A stretch of 64,000 nt of DNA from Bacteroidota bacterium (GTDB lineage Bacteria > Bacteroidota > Bacteroidia > Flavobacteriales > Flavobacteriaceae). Location of the stretch: NCBI GenBank assembly GCA_024279425.1, contig JAJRRO010000106.1:1-64000 (forward strand), in the 5' to 3' direction. Positions within the stretch are counted from its first letter, which is position 1, and each line of letters begins with the position of its first letter. The notes under the pieces were generated by a model. The model saw nothing but the letters and a program-made list of their open reading frames with translations, did no database searches and was not told the DNA's origin. Both the position numbers and the translations under genes were made by a program. This document shows, in pieces, positions 16,685 to 26,730 of this stretch.

Positions 16685-18574
16685 TTATTTTACCATCTCA
16701 TAACTACGTTTAATAAAATTGGTCAGCTCCTCACCTTTGAGCAAGCCTTTAGATAAACGTGCCAAATCCAAAGATTGATTTATTAGACGCTCTCGTTTTT
16801 TAGACGTTTTGGTGTTCAAAATTTCCCCAACAAGCTCATGATTGGTGTTTACGATCAAATTGTACATTTCTGGCATATTACCCATGCCGAACATTCCGCC
16901 ACCGCCACCGCTTTGTTGCATCTCTTTCATTCTACGCATAAATTCGGGCTCAGTAATAATAAATGGGGATGCATTACTATCCATAGCCTCCATTTGAATA
17001 GTATATCCCTTGTCTGTGATTACTTCCTCTAAATTCGTTTTAAGCTTTTCCTTTTCTTCATCTGACAGTTTCGATATTTGGGTATCTTCTTTTTTAATGA
17101 GATTATCCAAATGGTCTGCATCTACCCTTGCAAATGAAAGTTTCTCTTTTGAAGTTTCAAGCTTTTGCATCAAATGGGATATAATTGGTGAATCCATCAA
17201 CAAAACCTGATAACCTTTGGCTTTGGCCGCCTCAATATAACTGTGCTGCCCTTCTTTGTCCGATGCATAGAGAACCACTAATTTTTCATCCTTGTCAGTT
17301 TGATTGTCCTTTATCTTTTCCTGTAATTCTTCAAAAGTGAAAAACTCACCGTCCACAGTAGGGTAAAGTGCAAATTTGTCAGATTTTTCAAAGAACTTGT
17401 CCTCTGAGAGCATTCCATATTCAATGACGATTTTAATATCATTCCATTTGGATTCAAAATCTTCTCTATTATTTTTAAAGAGTGAACTTAGCTTGTCCGC
17501 AACCTTTCGCGTGATGTAAGATGAGATTTTCTTTACGGCACCATCGGCCTGCAAATACGAACGGGAAACGTTCAGGGGAATGTCTGGAGAATCAATGACC
17601 CCTCTCAGCATAGTTAAAAACTCTGGGACAATTCCTTCTACGTTATCGGTTACAAAAACCTGGTTTTGAAAGAGCTGTATTCTATCTTTCTGCATGTTAA
17701 GGTCGTTGCCCAATTTTGGAAAATATAGAATCCCTGTTAAGTTAAACGGATAATCTACATTCAAATGAATATTGAACAGTGGTTCCTCAAACTGCATAGG
17801 GTAGAGTTCCCTATAAAAACTTTTGTAATCCTCATCTTTAAGTTCAGTGGGCTGTTTGGTCCAAGCCGGGTTGGGGTTGTTTATAATATTATCAACCTCT
17901 TTGGTTGGTGCTGGTTCTTCATCCTTTGCCCCTTCTGGTTTTGGTAGCGTTTCGGTTTTTGTGCCAAATTTAATGGGAATTGGCATGAACTTATTGTACT
18001 TGTTCAGCAACTCACTAATTCGATTCTCTTCAAGGAACTCGGTAGAATCCTCGGCGATATGAAGAATGATTTCGGTGCCGTGATCTTCTTTTTTTCCTTT
18101 TTTTAAAGTAAATTTAGGAGACCCATCACATGACCAATGAATAGCAGGTTCATCTTTATAGCTCTTTGAGATGATTTCTACTTTTTCAGCCACCATAAAG
18201 GAAGAGTAAAATCCTAACCCAAAATGTCCTATGATGCCAGCATCTTTGTCGGCGTCCTTGTATTTATCCAAAAACTCTTCTGCACCAGAGAAAGCTATGT
18301 CATTAATATATTTTTTGACCTCTTCCTCTGTCATACCCAATCCTGGATCAATGATATGGAGTTTTTTACCCTCTTTGTCTACTTTTACTTCAATCATAGG
18401 GTTGTCATATTCAACCTTGGCCTCTCCAATTGAGGTTAAATGGTTGAGTTTTATAGTGGCATCCGTTGCATTCGAAATGAGTTCTCGAAGAAAAATTTCG
18501 TGGTCACTGTAAAGAAACTTTTTTATTAACGGAAATATATTATCTACCGAAACATTAATTTTGCCTGTAGCCAT
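16685..18574 (-). CDS. htpG: Molecular chaperone HtpG (bacterial Hsp90)
   Basis: A 629-residue cytoplasmic, ATP-dependent chaperone, the expected length. The GHKL ATP-binding motifs are HEIFLRELISNATDA (Asn/Asp contacts), DPGLGMTEEEVKKYI and GHFGLGFYSSFMVAEKV. The middle domain includes the catalytic arginine region LNVSRSYLQADGAVKKIS. The C-terminal dimerisation domain follows, with a short glycine-rich segment (SGGGGGMFGMGNMPEMYN). It is monocistronic, with terminator at 16.6 kb and about 280 bp of upstream intergenic DNA. Confidence 0.96.
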   Translation of the reverse strand: MATGKINVSVDNIFPLIKKFLYSDHEIFLRELISNATDATIKLNHLTSIGEAKVEYDNPMIEVKVDKEGKKLHIIDPGLGMTEEEVKKYINDIAFSGAEEFLDKYKDADKDAGIIGHFGLGFYSSFMVAEKVEIISKSYKDEPAIHWSCDGSPKFTLKKGKKEDHGTEIILHIAEDSTEFLEENRISELLNKYNKFMPIPIKFGTKTETLPKPEGAKDEEPAPTKEVDNIINNPNPAWTKQPTELKDEDYKSFYRELYPMQFEEPLFNIHLNVDYPFNLTGILYFPKLGNDLNMQKDRIQLFQNQVFVTDNVEGIVPEFLTMLRGVIDSPDIPLNVSRSYLQADGAVKKISSYITRKVADKLSSLFKNNREDFESKWNDIKIVIEYGMLSEDKFFEKSDKFALYPTVDGEFFTFEELQEKIKDNQTDKDEKLVVLYASDKEGQHSYIEAAKAKGYQVLLMDSPIISHLMQKLETSKEKLSFARVDADHLDNLIKKEDTQISKLSDEEKEKLKTNLEEVITDKGYTIQMEAMDSNASPFIITEPEFMRRMKEMQQSGGGGGMFGMGNMPEMYNLIVNTNHELVGEILNTKTSKKRERLINQSLDLARLSKGLLKGEELTNFIKRSYEMVK

Positions 18575-18857
18575 TGTTTTTTAGTTTTAAATATTAATCA
18601 TTCTGGATGGTCAAAAAAAATACCATAGTCGCATACCGTGACAAACTGGCATTAATTTTTTTTGGGTCTCTAAGAATCGAGGTGAGAAATGACTAGATAT
18701 TGGCCATGAATATAAGTGCTAAGTACACATGAATACCTCGGGCTTTTTCTGGTTATTTTTGTTATCTTAGACATTTGGTTTGCATTTTTTATTCGTTTGA
18801 TTATTCTTGAATCAGATGGAGAATTCAAACTTTCAAAAAATATAAAGAGACTCATAT

Positions 18858-19865
18858 ATGTACAATTCAAAAATAATAGGACTCGGGTATTTTGTTCCGG
18901 AGAATGTGGTTACCAATGACGATTTATCCAAAATAATGGATACTAATGATGAGTGGATTCAGGAACGAACCGGAATTAGGGAACGGCGACATGTAATCAA
19001 GGGAGAGGAGACCACAACTACAATGGGAGTTAAAGCTGCCAAAATTGCTATTGAGCGTGCTGGAATTGATAAGGATGATATTGATTTTATCATTTTTGCA
19101 ACGCTAAGTCCGGATTATTATTTTCCGGGACCAGGTGTTTTAGTGCAACGAGATTTGGGAATTAAGACCATTGGTGCCCTTGATGTTAGAAATCAGTGTT
19201 CTGGGTTCGTCTATGGCCTTTCTGTCGCGGATCAATATATTAAAAGTGGAATGTATAAAAATGTTTTGGTCATAGGTTCCGAAGTACATTCTACTGGTCT
19301 TGATTTTACGACGCGCGGCAGGGGTGTATCGGTAATTTTTGGTGATGGAGCCGGGGCTGCAGTTATGAGCAGGGAAGAAGATACCAAAAAGGGCATACTT
19401 TCAACACATTTGCATTCAGAAGGGCAACATGCTGAAGAATTGGCAGTGATAGCGCCAGGAATGGGAAAAAGATGGGTCACTGATATAATCGAGGAAAATG
19501 ACCCTAATGATGTGTCATACTTACCAGTTATGAACGGACAGTTCGTTTTTAAAAATGCCGTTGTTCGTTTTAGTGAAGTTATTGTTGAAGGCTTACAAGC
19601 GAATGGCTTAGGCAAAGAGGATATAGACTTGCTCGTGCCCCATCAAGCCAATTTAAGGATTTCACAGTTTATACAGAGAAAATTCGAGTTAAGCGATGAC
19701 CAGGTCTTTAACAATATTATGAAATACGGTAATACTACGGCTGCCTCAATACCCATTGCACTGACCGAAGCCTGGGAACAAGGAAGAATAAAAGAGGGCG
19801 ATTTAGTGGTGTTGGCCGCTTTTGGCAGTGGTTTTACCTGGGGCAGTGCCATTATTAGATGGTAA
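18858..19865 (+). CDS. 3-oxoacyl-ACP synthase III family protein (FabH-like)
   Basis: A 335-residue thiolase-fold condensing enzyme. The triad is visible: C114 in DVRNQCSGFVYGLS, the histidine in LLVPHQANLRI, and the asparagine in YGNTTAASIPIAL. FabH enzymes start fatty-acid chains from acyl-CoA and malonyl-ACP; the FabH paralogues of Bacteroidota can also serve other acyl transfers (for example flexirubin or lipid-head pathways). It stands alone, not in a fab cluster, so the primary fabH role is not certain. Confidence 0.85.
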   Translation: MYNSKIIGLGYFVPENVVTNDDLSKIMDTNDEWIQERTGIRERRHVIKGEETTTTMGVKAAKIAIERAGIDKDDIDFIIFATLSPDYYFPGPGVLVQRDLGIKTIGALDVRNQCSGFVYGLSVADQYIKSGMYKNVLVIGSEVHSTGLDFTTRGRGVSVIFGDGAGAAVMSREEDTKKGILSTHLHSEGQHAEELAVIAPGMGKRWVTDIIEENDPNDVSYLPVMNGQFVFKNAVVRFSEVIVEGLQANGLGKEDIDLLVPHQANLRISQFIQRKFELSDDQVFNNIMKYGNTTAASIPIALTEAWEQGRIKEGDLVVLAAFGSGFTWGSAIIRW

Positions 19866-20009
19866 TCGATGGAAAACGGTTTGGTGCACTAAAACCTCAC
19901 TTTATGGATTTTATTGAAAACCAAGGGTTCTTTTTGTGACAAACACAATTTGGAGGAAGGCATGAACATATTTTAATGAACACGATACAGGTATTTTAGA
20001 TAAAAAATA

Positions 20010-20036
20010 AAACCCCGACAAATATTGTCGGGGTTT
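20010..20036. terminator. Terminator hairpin, stronger in minus direction
   Basis: CCCCGACAA / TTGTCGGGG with a 3-base loop, flanked by AAA and TTT. On the plus strand it can end the FabH-like transcript; on the minus strand the tail TTTTATTTTTTA is better, matching the gene remnant ending at 20096. Confidence 0.8.
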
Positions 20037-20095
20037 CTTAATTGCCAAATTGCCAGTTGGAACCAACCAACCATCATTCCAACTAGTTTTGCCAA

Positions 20096-20170
20096 TTAAT
20101 TTTTAGAGTATTCTACACCATGCTTGTTCAATAGGGCTACTCCAATCTTCAATACCTTATCGGTTGTACT
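20096..20170 (-). pseudogene. C-terminal remnant of an unidentified gene
   Basis: Minus-strand reading gives TTDKVLKIGVALLNKHGVEY then SKN and TAA, a protein-like helix-strand pattern, but an in-frame TGA cuts it off 24 codons upstream. It is followed by a terminator 60 bases downstream in the same direction. This looks like the tail of a lost gene; the family is not recognised. Confidence 0.35.
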
Positions 20171-20448
20171 TCAATTCTAAACCTGTCGTGGCGTAAGTAG
20201 GTTACCTACTTTGATTGCACTTGTACTATCTTTTTTTAAGTTTTGTCTGCTTTTGATTGGTTATTTGATGATATATAATGGACGATATGAATAGGAATAT
20301 GTTACTCTTCTTTTCAACTTTAACACATTTTAACGAAAGACTTAAAAGAAAGATGGATAAACACGTGTAAATGTAATGTATTGTAATACAGTTGGTTAAA
20401 TTTATTGTAGAGGAGTTTGCCCTTAAAATCCAGGATATAAAAGCATAA

Positions 20449-20472
20449 AACCCTGGCGTTTCCGCCAGGGTT
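20449..20472. terminator. Terminator hairpin in the large intergenic gap
   Basis: AACCCTGGCG / CGCCAGGGTT with a TTTC loop. The minus-strand side ends GGGTTTTATGCTTTT, a better U-tail than the plus side, so it probably terminates a minus-strand transcript from the 20.5-kb region or read-through from the SLC13 gene. Confidence 0.75.
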
Positions 20473-20510
20473 CCTTTCGCTGATAGGCTATACTAAACAC
20501 TAACCATTAA

Positions 20511-20594
20511 CTATAAACATATAGCTTTATCAACGACCTTTATTTGGTTAACCTCATCGTTATTGAATTCATTTTGGTAATATTCTCCAAACAT
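20511..20594 (-). CDS. Possible 27-residue acidic small protein
   Basis: ATG at 20594 opens a 27-codon frame starting MFGEYYQNEFNNDEVNQ and ending VVDKAICL, 40 bases before a minus-strand terminator. Composition is protein-like (Asn, Asp, Glu-rich, amphipathic end). It may be a genuine small protein, the tail of a lost gene (the frame is open 7 codons further upstream to a stop), or chance. Confidence 0.35.
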   Translation of the reverse strand: MFGEYYQNEFNNDEVNQIKVVDKAICL

Positions 20595-21028
20595 CCATTT
20601 TAAGAAAAAGTTACATCTGCATTAACTATTAATATGTTGATGTTTGGGTTGCTTTAAAACCTAACAAGTTCTACGGTAATTTTATATCAAAAACGTATTT
20701 TGCACAAAGGTTTGTTCTAAAAGCGAAAAATTGCAAGTAGTAAAACTTACAGGGCGCAAATTAATACCAATTTAAATAATTTCCAAAATATACACACAAT
20801 TACTTTGTGTTTAAGTCCAAAAAGACAAACAGCGTACTATTCTGATATTATTAACCTACAATACGTAAGGGTAATATTTGATTAAGGAGCGTAAAACCCT
20901 TCTTTTGTAAACTACTTAAGGAAAAAGACATCAAAGTAGAAGTATCCTGTACCATGGTTTTGTTGGCTACAAATCTGCTTTAGAGACTCTACATTTGGGC
21001 GATTTTGGGTCAAACTTGTAATAGGGGA

Positions 21029-22870
21029 TTAAAAAGGCCATATTAATGGAATTAGAAGCATAGATACTGCAAAAAATAATAACAATAAGGGTAGTCCTAC
21101 CTTAAAATAATCCATAAACTTATATCCGCCTGCAGACATTACCATGGCGTTTGTTGTTGTCCCCATGGGCGTTAAAAAGGCAGTCGAAGCACTTATGGCA
21201 ACGGCAATCATAAAAGGTTCGGGCGAAATATCCAGGGTACTTGCCGATAGTATGGCAATAGGGGCCATTAAAACAGCTGTTGCCGAATTATTTATAGTTT
21301 GACTAAACCCTGTAGTCAAAAGAAAAACACCACCTAATAAAAGAATAGGATGAATTGAACCTAATGAAGTGACCAGACCATTGGCTGCCATTTGGGCTAC
21401 GCCGGTCTTTTGCATTGCTATACCCATAGGAATCATTGCAGCGATCATTACAACACTGGTCCAACTTATTCCTTTATATGCTTTAGTGATAGGTACACAA
21501 CCCGTTATTAGGACTATTCCTGCGCAGATAAGACCTGCAATCGCTCCAGGGACAATTTTAAAAACCAAAAGAAATACCATCAGACCCAATGCACCCAAAG
21601 CGATAAAGGATTTTGGATGAAGGGTGTCGACGTCCTTTGCCATGCCTTCTGGGCTTCCGCATATAACAAGATTTTCATACATATTCTTAAGCGAACCTAT
21701 GCTATTCCATGTTCCCCGAATTAAAAAGGCATCGCCTGCCTTGATTTTTATGGTTTTGTCTTGTAGGGGCTTATTGTTTCTCGAAGCAGCCAATAATTGA
21801 ATGTTGTATTTTTTCAAGTAATCACCCAAATGTATTTTACGCCCTACCAAGATAGATTTTGGGGTAACGATTACTTCCGACATTCCCACCTCTTGGTTGA
21901 TCAGATTGGTTTTTAACTCTTCATTTATTTGATCTATGGGTTGAAGGCCCAATCTAAAGGTTATCATTAATTTGTTGATAGCTTCGGAATCACCTTTGAC
22001 TGTGATAATATCATGATATTGAAATTCGGTTTCATCATCAGGGAATTCAATAAAAGCAGGGGTTTTGAGTTGTAACAGACTTGGGAACCTTCTTTTTAAT
22101 CGAATTATTGAAATATTGTATTTCTGTTCAAAATCCCAGTCCTTGATTTTGGTGCCAATGAGGATGGATGGTGATCTTACCCTCAGTCTAAAATAGTTGT
22201 CATCGACCTTATAGGCCTCAATCCATTTATACAATTCAGATTCTATATTTATGGGTCTGTTTTTGGTTTTGTGGCTGGGAAGCATTTTGTGCCCAAAAAA
22301 TTTAAAATATAAAACAAGTACAATCAATAACGGAATGCCTATTAAACTAAATTCGAAAAAGGAAAAGCCTTCGTAACCGTGTTCAATTAGTGCGTCGCTG
22401 GCTATAATGTTAGGAGGTGTTCCTGTCAAAGTCAGGAGTCCCCCCGTATTGGAGCCAAAGGCAACAGGCATTAAGAGCTTGGATGGCATGGTGCCAATCT
22501 TCCATGCCGAGGACACAGTTACCGGGAGTAAGGTTGCCACAGTGCCTGTATTGCTCACAAAGCCCGATAGGAAACCAGAGCCGAGCGTTAAAATTACAAG
22601 AAGTTTGGATACACTTTTTCTGGACCATTGTATGAATTTTTGACCTGCTAGAGCAGTCCATCCGGTTTGTGATAATCCTTCACCAATAATGAACAACGAC
22701 GCAATCATAATGACAGTAGGATTACTAAATCCGCTCAAGGTTTCTTTTAAATCTAGAATTCCTACCAGAAACAGGCTAAGCATAGAAAGGAGGGCTACAA
22801 CATCAGGAGTGAATTTTCCCCAGACAAAAAGTGCAATGGTTATGACAAGGATAACAAGTAGATAGGTCAT
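21029..22870 (-). CDS. SLC13/DASS family permease with two RCK-C (TrkA-C) domains
   Basis: A 613-residue inner-membrane carrier. It has about 6 hydrophobic segments N-terminally with the family motif GSNTGGLLTLTGTPPNIIAS, a large cytosolic insert (about residues 205-400) containing two TrkA-C-like beta domains (GTKIKDWDFEQKYNISIIRL; VGRKIHLGDYLKKYNIQLLA), then the C-terminal membrane half with INNSATAVLMAPIA and TPMGTTTNAMVMSAGGYKF. DASS carriers move di- or tricarboxylates or sulfate with sodium; members with TrkA-C inserts are often sulfate/citrate type. Substrate is undetermined. Confidence 0.88.
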   Translation of the reverse strand: MTYLLVILVITIALFVWGKFTPDVVALLSMLSLFLVGILDLKETLSGFSNPTVIMIASLFIIGEGLSQTGWTALAGQKFIQWSRKSVSKLLVILTLGSGFLSGFVSNTGTVATLLPVTVSSAWKIGTMPSKLLMPVAFGSNTGGLLTLTGTPPNIIASDALIEHGYEGFSFFEFSLIGIPLLIVLVLYFKFFGHKMLPSHKTKNRPINIESELYKWIEAYKVDDNYFRLRVRSPSILIGTKIKDWDFEQKYNISIIRLKRRFPSLLQLKTPAFIEFPDDETEFQYHDIITVKGDSEAINKLMITFRLGLQPIDQINEELKTNLINQEVGMSEVIVTPKSILVGRKIHLGDYLKKYNIQLLAASRNNKPLQDKTIKIKAGDAFLIRGTWNSIGSLKNMYENLVICGSPEGMAKDVDTLHPKSFIALGALGLMVFLLVFKIVPGAIAGLICAGIVLITGCVPITKAYKGISWTSVVMIAAMIPMGIAMQKTGVAQMAANGLVTSLGSIHPILLLGGVFLLTTGFSQTINNSATAVLMAPIAILSASTLDISPEPFMIAVAISASTAFLTPMGTTTNAMVMSAGGYKFMDYFKVGLPLLLLFFAVSMLLIPLIWPF

Positions 22871-23021
22871 GATGTTTTAAATCTATAAACGTACGGTTTT
22901 AAAACACAAAAGTACAGTATAAAATGATAATTAATACTCTTTGAAGTCCCTAAATATGGGTATTAGTCAAAAAAAGAAAGGTTCTATATTTCTAGGAAAA
23001 ACTATGAAGAATGTTATTGTT

Positions 23022-24485
23022 TTATACTATTTTTTTTCTAATGAGAAATAATCCAATAAATGTGAGTAGCCCGTTCAGAGGTAGCAATTCATATCCGAAG
23101 ACGTACCCTCCTAAATTTTCGGGGGGAAGCTTTCCAAGAATATAACTTATTGTGACCGACAGAATTGCCACTATCCATACATATTTGTCCTTGATTTTGT
23201 GATTTGTGAATATTCCAAAGGCAAACAACCCTAACAAGGGTCCATAGGTATATGACGCTACCTTCAGAAGTCCATCTATTACGTTGGTATCCAATATATG
23301 TTTGAATATGATCACGACAAGTATCAATAATAAACTCATCCCAACATGTGTAACCTTTCGTATTTTCTTTCTATTCTTATTGGGCTTTTTCTCGATTTCC
23401 AAAAAGTCAACGCAAAATGAGGTGGTCAACGATGTCAATGCACTGTCAGCACTGCTATAGGCAGCGGCAATAAGCCCCAACATAAAGGTGATTGCCACTG
23501 TAATCCCAAGCCCACTATTCAGGGCAATTTCAGGAAAAAGAAGGTCAGATTTTGGTTTCCCATCCATTAAGGGAATCCCAATTTGCAATTTTTCTGCATA
23601 GATGAATAGCAATGCCCCCAACAGCATAAAAACAAAAGTCACGACAACCATGACCACACTAAAACTTACCATGTTTTTCTGGGCATCCTTCAAGGTCTTG
23701 CAGGTGAGGTTCTTTTGCATCATGTCTTGATCAAGACCAGTCATGCATATGGTTACAAACATTCCTCCCAGGAATGATTTGACTAGGTGTTTCTTGTCCA
23801 AGAAGTCATCCAAGAACATTATTCTATTATATTGCTTAAGCTCGTTAGAGGCCAAAAATTCTGATAAGCTCCATCCTAACTGCTCCAAAATAAAATAAAT
23901 GGAGAGCCCAACTGAAATGAGCATAAACAGAGTCTGCAAAGTATCTGTCCAAACTATTGTTTTTATTCCCCCTTTAAATGTATACATCCAAATAAGTAAG
24001 ATTGATAAGGCGACGGTCAATTCAAAAGGAACGCTCCAAGCATCAAATACAAACTGTTGCAAGACGATTGCCACTAAAAAGAGTCGAAAGGAGGCACCCA
24101 ATACGCGCGAGACAAAAAATGAAATGGCCCCTACCTTATAACTGATAAACCCAAAACGACCGTCGAGATATTCATAAATGGAAGTAACATTTTGTTTGTA
24201 ATAAATAGGAAGAAGTACATAGGCGGTCACCATATACCCCAAGAGGTAACCGAAAACCACCTGCATATAACTAAATTGGGAATCAGCAACCCATCCTGGA
24301 ACAGAAATAAATGTTACTCCCGACAAGGATGCCCCTACCATTCCAAAAGCAACCAAATACCAGGGTGATTGTTTTCCAGCCTTGAAAAAATCTGCATTAG
24401 AATCGTTTTTTCCTGTGAAATACGATATCAATAAAAGCAGTATAAAATAAGCACCTATTAGAAGCAGAATGTGGGTGGCGGTCAT
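23022..24485 (-). CDS. Sodium:solute symporter (SSS family)
   Basis: I start at the ATG at 24485 ([19 protein letters not shown]), the beginning of the first membrane helix; upstream codons encode an unlikely polar extension that crosses the recR promoter. The 487-residue protein has about 13 hydrophobic segments with the SSS motifs [25 protein letters not shown] and [19 protein letters not shown] (the sodium-site serine/threonines). The substrate (sugar, amino acid, sialic acid, or other) cannot be told. It is divergent from recR, with 58 bp between starts. Confidence 0.9.
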   Translation of the reverse strand: MTATHILLLIGAYFILLLLISYFTGKNDSNADFFKAGKQSPWYLVAFGMVGASLSGVTFISVPGWVADSQFSYMQVVFGYLLGYMVTAYVLLPIYYKQNVTSIYEYLDGRFGFISYKVGAISFFVSRVLGASFRLFLVAIVLQQFVFDAWSVPFELTVALSILLIWMYTFKGGIKTIVWTDTLQTLFMLISVGLSIYFILEQLGWSLSEFLASNELKQYNRIMFLDDFLDKKHLVKSFLGGMFVTICMTGLDQDMMQKNLTCKTLKDAQKNMVSFSVVMVVVTFVFMLLGALLFIYAEKLQIGIPLMDGKPKSDLLFPEIALNSGLGITVAITFMLGLIAAAYSSADSALTSLTTSFCVDFLEIEKKPNKNRKKIRKVTHVGMSLLLILVVIIFKHILDTNVIDGLLKVASYTYGPLLGLFAFGIFTNHKIKDKYVWIVAILSVTISYILGKLPPENLGGYVFGYELLPLNGLLTFIGLFLIRKKIV

Positions 24486-24543
24486 AGAAAAAAAATTCAA
24501 GTGCAAAGTACAAAAAGAAAAAATAGTATGTAATTTTGCCTTT

Positions 24544-25164
24544 ATGGATTTTTCATCAAAGCTTTTGGACAATGCCGTTCATGAGATGTCACAGCTACCA
24601 GGTATTGGCAAGCGGACTGCATTGAGATTGGTGCTGCATTTATTAAAGCAACCTAACGAGCAGACCTTAAGATTGTCTTCTGCTCTGGAGAATTTTAGGA
24701 ATACGGTGAAATCTTGTGCCAAATGTCATAATATCTCTGATGATGAACTCTGTGAAATATGCACTAACCCTAAAAGAGATGAAAGCCTGGTTTGTGTGGT
24801 TGAAGATATAAGAGACGTGATGGCCATTGAAAATACAGGGCAATTCAAAGGTCTATACCATGTTTTGGGAGGTAAGATATCTCCAATGGAGGGCATTGGC
24901 CCCCAAGAGCTGACCATTTCGTCTTTGGTGAATAAGGTTAAAGAAGGGAAAATAAAGGAACTTATTTTCGCATTAAGCTCCACGATGGAAGGTGATACTA
25001 CCAATTTTTATATTTTCAAACAACTGGATGGTCTTGATATTACTACCTCTACAATTGCCCGTGGTATACCAATAGGGGATGAATTGGAATATGCTGATGA
25101 GGTTACTTTAGGAAGAAGTATTTTGAACAGAATTCCTTTTGAAGGGTCCTTGAAGGCAAACTAA
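24544..25164 (+). CDS. recR: Recombination protein RecR
   Basis: A 206-residue DNA-binding protein that acts with RecF/RecO to load RecA at gaps. The helix-hairpin-helix is [18 protein letters not shown], the zinc finger uses C58, C61, C70 and C73 ([16 protein letters not shown]), and the Toprim domain includes [14 protein letters not shown] and [16 protein letters not shown]. The ATG at 24544 is chosen for family length; a perfect -7 box (TAATTTTG, 24531-24538) lies only 5 bases before it, implying an extremely short leader. Confidence 0.96.
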   Translation: MDFSSKLLDNAVHEMSQLPGIGKRTALRLVLHLLKQPNEQTLRLSSALENFRNTVKSCAKCHNISDDELCEICTNPKRDESLVCVVEDIRDVMAIENTGQFKGLYHVLGGKISPMEGIGPQELTISSLVNKVKEGKIKELIFALSSTMEGDTTNFYIFKQLDGLDITTSTIARGIPIGDELEYADEVTLGRSILNRIPFEGSLKAN

Positions 25165-25246
25165 TATTATAGTAAGTTTAGTAAATGGCCTTTTGATTTA
25201 TTAATTTTGTAAAAATTTTTTCTAAAATAGCATATAAATTAACAAT

Positions 25247-26602
25247 ATGTCAAAGTTTGAATTGAAATTGCCAAGAATGGGAGAGAGCGTAGCGGAGGCA
25301 ACATTGACCGCTTGGTTAAAAGAAGTTGGTGATACTATTGAAATGGACGAGGCTATTTTTGAAATTGCTACGGATAAGGTAGATTCAGAAGTACCCAGTG
25401 AGGTTGACGGCGTATTGTTGGAAAAACTATTTAGCGTAGACGATATTATAAAAGTGGGTGATATCGTTGCTGTAATCGAGATTAACGGCGAAGTCACCAG
25501 ACTCGAAAAGGTAGTGGTTGCTAAAAATAGTGTTGAAGAGGAGGTGTCCGAGGATGTCATTGAAGCTGTTTCCGAAACCATGGTAAAGGGGAAGGAAACT
25601 GCAGTAGGCTCCGCACCTATCGATTATGGCTCTTCTGAACGTTTTTATTCTCCTTTGGTAAAGAACATTGCCAAACAGGAAGATATATCCGTGGTGGAAT
25701 TGGATACAATTCAGGGCACGGGAAAAGAAGGTCGGGTAACAAAGACCGATATTTTATCATACTTAGGAAATAAAGAAGCGTATACAACACATAGTGTTAC
25801 CCCAATTCCTGAAGAACCGGAACCGGTAGTTACAAAACAGCAGCAAGAGCCCATTATTGAAAAACAACAGATTTCCAGGGTATCTGCTTCAGGTGGTGAT
25901 GAGGTCATAGAAATGACTCGAATGGGTAAACTCATTGCCAAGCATATGGTAGATAGTGTTTGCACCTCTGCGCATGTGCAGAGTTTTATAGAGGTAGATG
26001 TTACCAATATTGTCAATTGGAGAAACAAAATGAAAGATTCCTTTCAACAAACTGAAGGGGAGAAATTGACATTCACACCAATTTTTATGGAAGCCATTGC
26101 CAAGGCATTAAAGAAATATCCAATGATGAATATTTCGGTCGATGGTGATACCATAATAAGGAAAAAGAACATTAATATTGGTATGGCGGCAGCCTTGCCC
26201 GATGGTAATTTAATTGTCCCGGTAATTAAGAATGCGGATCAATTAAATTTGGTGGGGATGGCGAAGGTAGTGAATGATCTAGCCCATAGATCTAGAAGTA
26301 ATGAGCTTAAACCTGATGAAGTTCAGGATGGTACCTATACAGTTACCAATGTCGGCACTTTTGGCAGTGTTTTCGGAACACCTATCATTAATCAACCACA
26401 GGTGGGAATACTGGCCCTTGGGGCAATTCGTAAGATTCCATCGGTTATTGAGACCAATGAAGGTGATTTTATCGGTATTCGCAGCAAAATGTACATTTCC
26501 CACAGCTATGACCATAGGGTTGTGAACGGTGCTTTGGGCAGTATGTTCGCCAAAGCAGTAGCCGATTATCTTGAAGCTTGGGATGTAAACCGCGAAATTT
26601 AA
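25247..26602 (+). CDS. 2-oxo acid dehydrogenase E2 (dihydrolipoamide acyltransferase)
   Basis: A 451-residue E2 subunit, probably of a branched-chain or related 2-oxoacid dehydrogenase. The lipoyl domain (residues 1-75) has the lipoylated lysine K44 in EIATDKVDSEVP. A Pro/Glu-rich linker is followed by the E3/E1-binding domain (about 135-170, SPLVKNIAKQEDISVVEL) and the catalytic acyltransferase domain (215-451). The active-site histidine is H423 in YDHRVVNGALG, where the usual HRxxDG reads HRVVNG (Asn427 for Asp). E1 and E3 genes are not adjacent. Confidence 0.92.
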   Translation: MSKFELKLPRMGESVAEATLTAWLKEVGDTIEMDEAIFEIATDKVDSEVPSEVDGVLLEKLFSVDDIIKVGDIVAVIEINGEVTRLEKVVVAKNSVEEEVSEDVIEAVSETMVKGKETAVGSAPIDYGSSERFYSPLVKNIAKQEDISVVELDTIQGTGKEGRVTKTDILSYLGNKEAYTTHSVTPIPEEPEPVVTKQQQEPIIEKQQISRVSASGGDEVIEMTRMGKLIAKHMVDSVCTSAHVQSFIEVDVTNIVNWRNKMKDSFQQTEGEKLTFTPIFMEAIAKALKKYPMMNISVDGDTIIRKKNINIGMAAALPDGNLIVPVIKNADQLNLVGMAKVVNDLAHRSRSNELKPDEVQDGTYTVTNVGTFGSVFGTPIINQPQVGILALGAIRKIPSVIETNEGDFIGIRSKMYISHSYDHRVVNGALGSMFAKAVADYLEAWDVNREI

Positions 26603-26662
26603 CCTCTATTTTGTCATAATCATTGCAAATATTGTCCGTAAACAAGGATTTGTGATTATCCG

Positions 26663-26694
26663 TTGGTTTGAAGTGTTTGTTCCAAGTATCTTTG
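26663..26694 (+). promoter_or_regulatory. Bacteroidetes-type promoter for the beta-barrel gene
   Basis: TTG at 26663-26665 and TATCTTTG at 26687-26694 (an exact TAnnTTTG) are 21 bases apart, within the expected 19-21. The ATG of the next gene follows 36 bases later. Confidence 0.6.
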
Positions 26695-26730
26695 CAACCC
26701 TTGACAAAAACCAAAATTCATCACTTAAAA

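Larger units (their letters stand above)
19866..21028. other. Large intergenic region with terminators and gene debris
   Basis: This 1.16-kb gap has no long ORF. It holds two strong hairpins (20.01 and 20.45 kb), a 24-codon gene remnant on the minus strand, a 30-codon plus-strand ORF (20278-20370, start MDDMNRNMLLFF) and a 27-codon minus-strand ORF just upstream of the second hairpin. From 20.6 to 21.03 kb I see AT-rich sequence without a recognisable element. The terminators imply transcripts that do not belong to the long flanking genes alone. Confidence 0.6.

Noticed and set aside
18716-18919. 67-aa frame with a hydrophobic N-terminus before the FabH-like gene
   Set aside because: It runs into the FabH-like coding region in another frame, lacks a family match, and the start of the FabH-like gene is firm.
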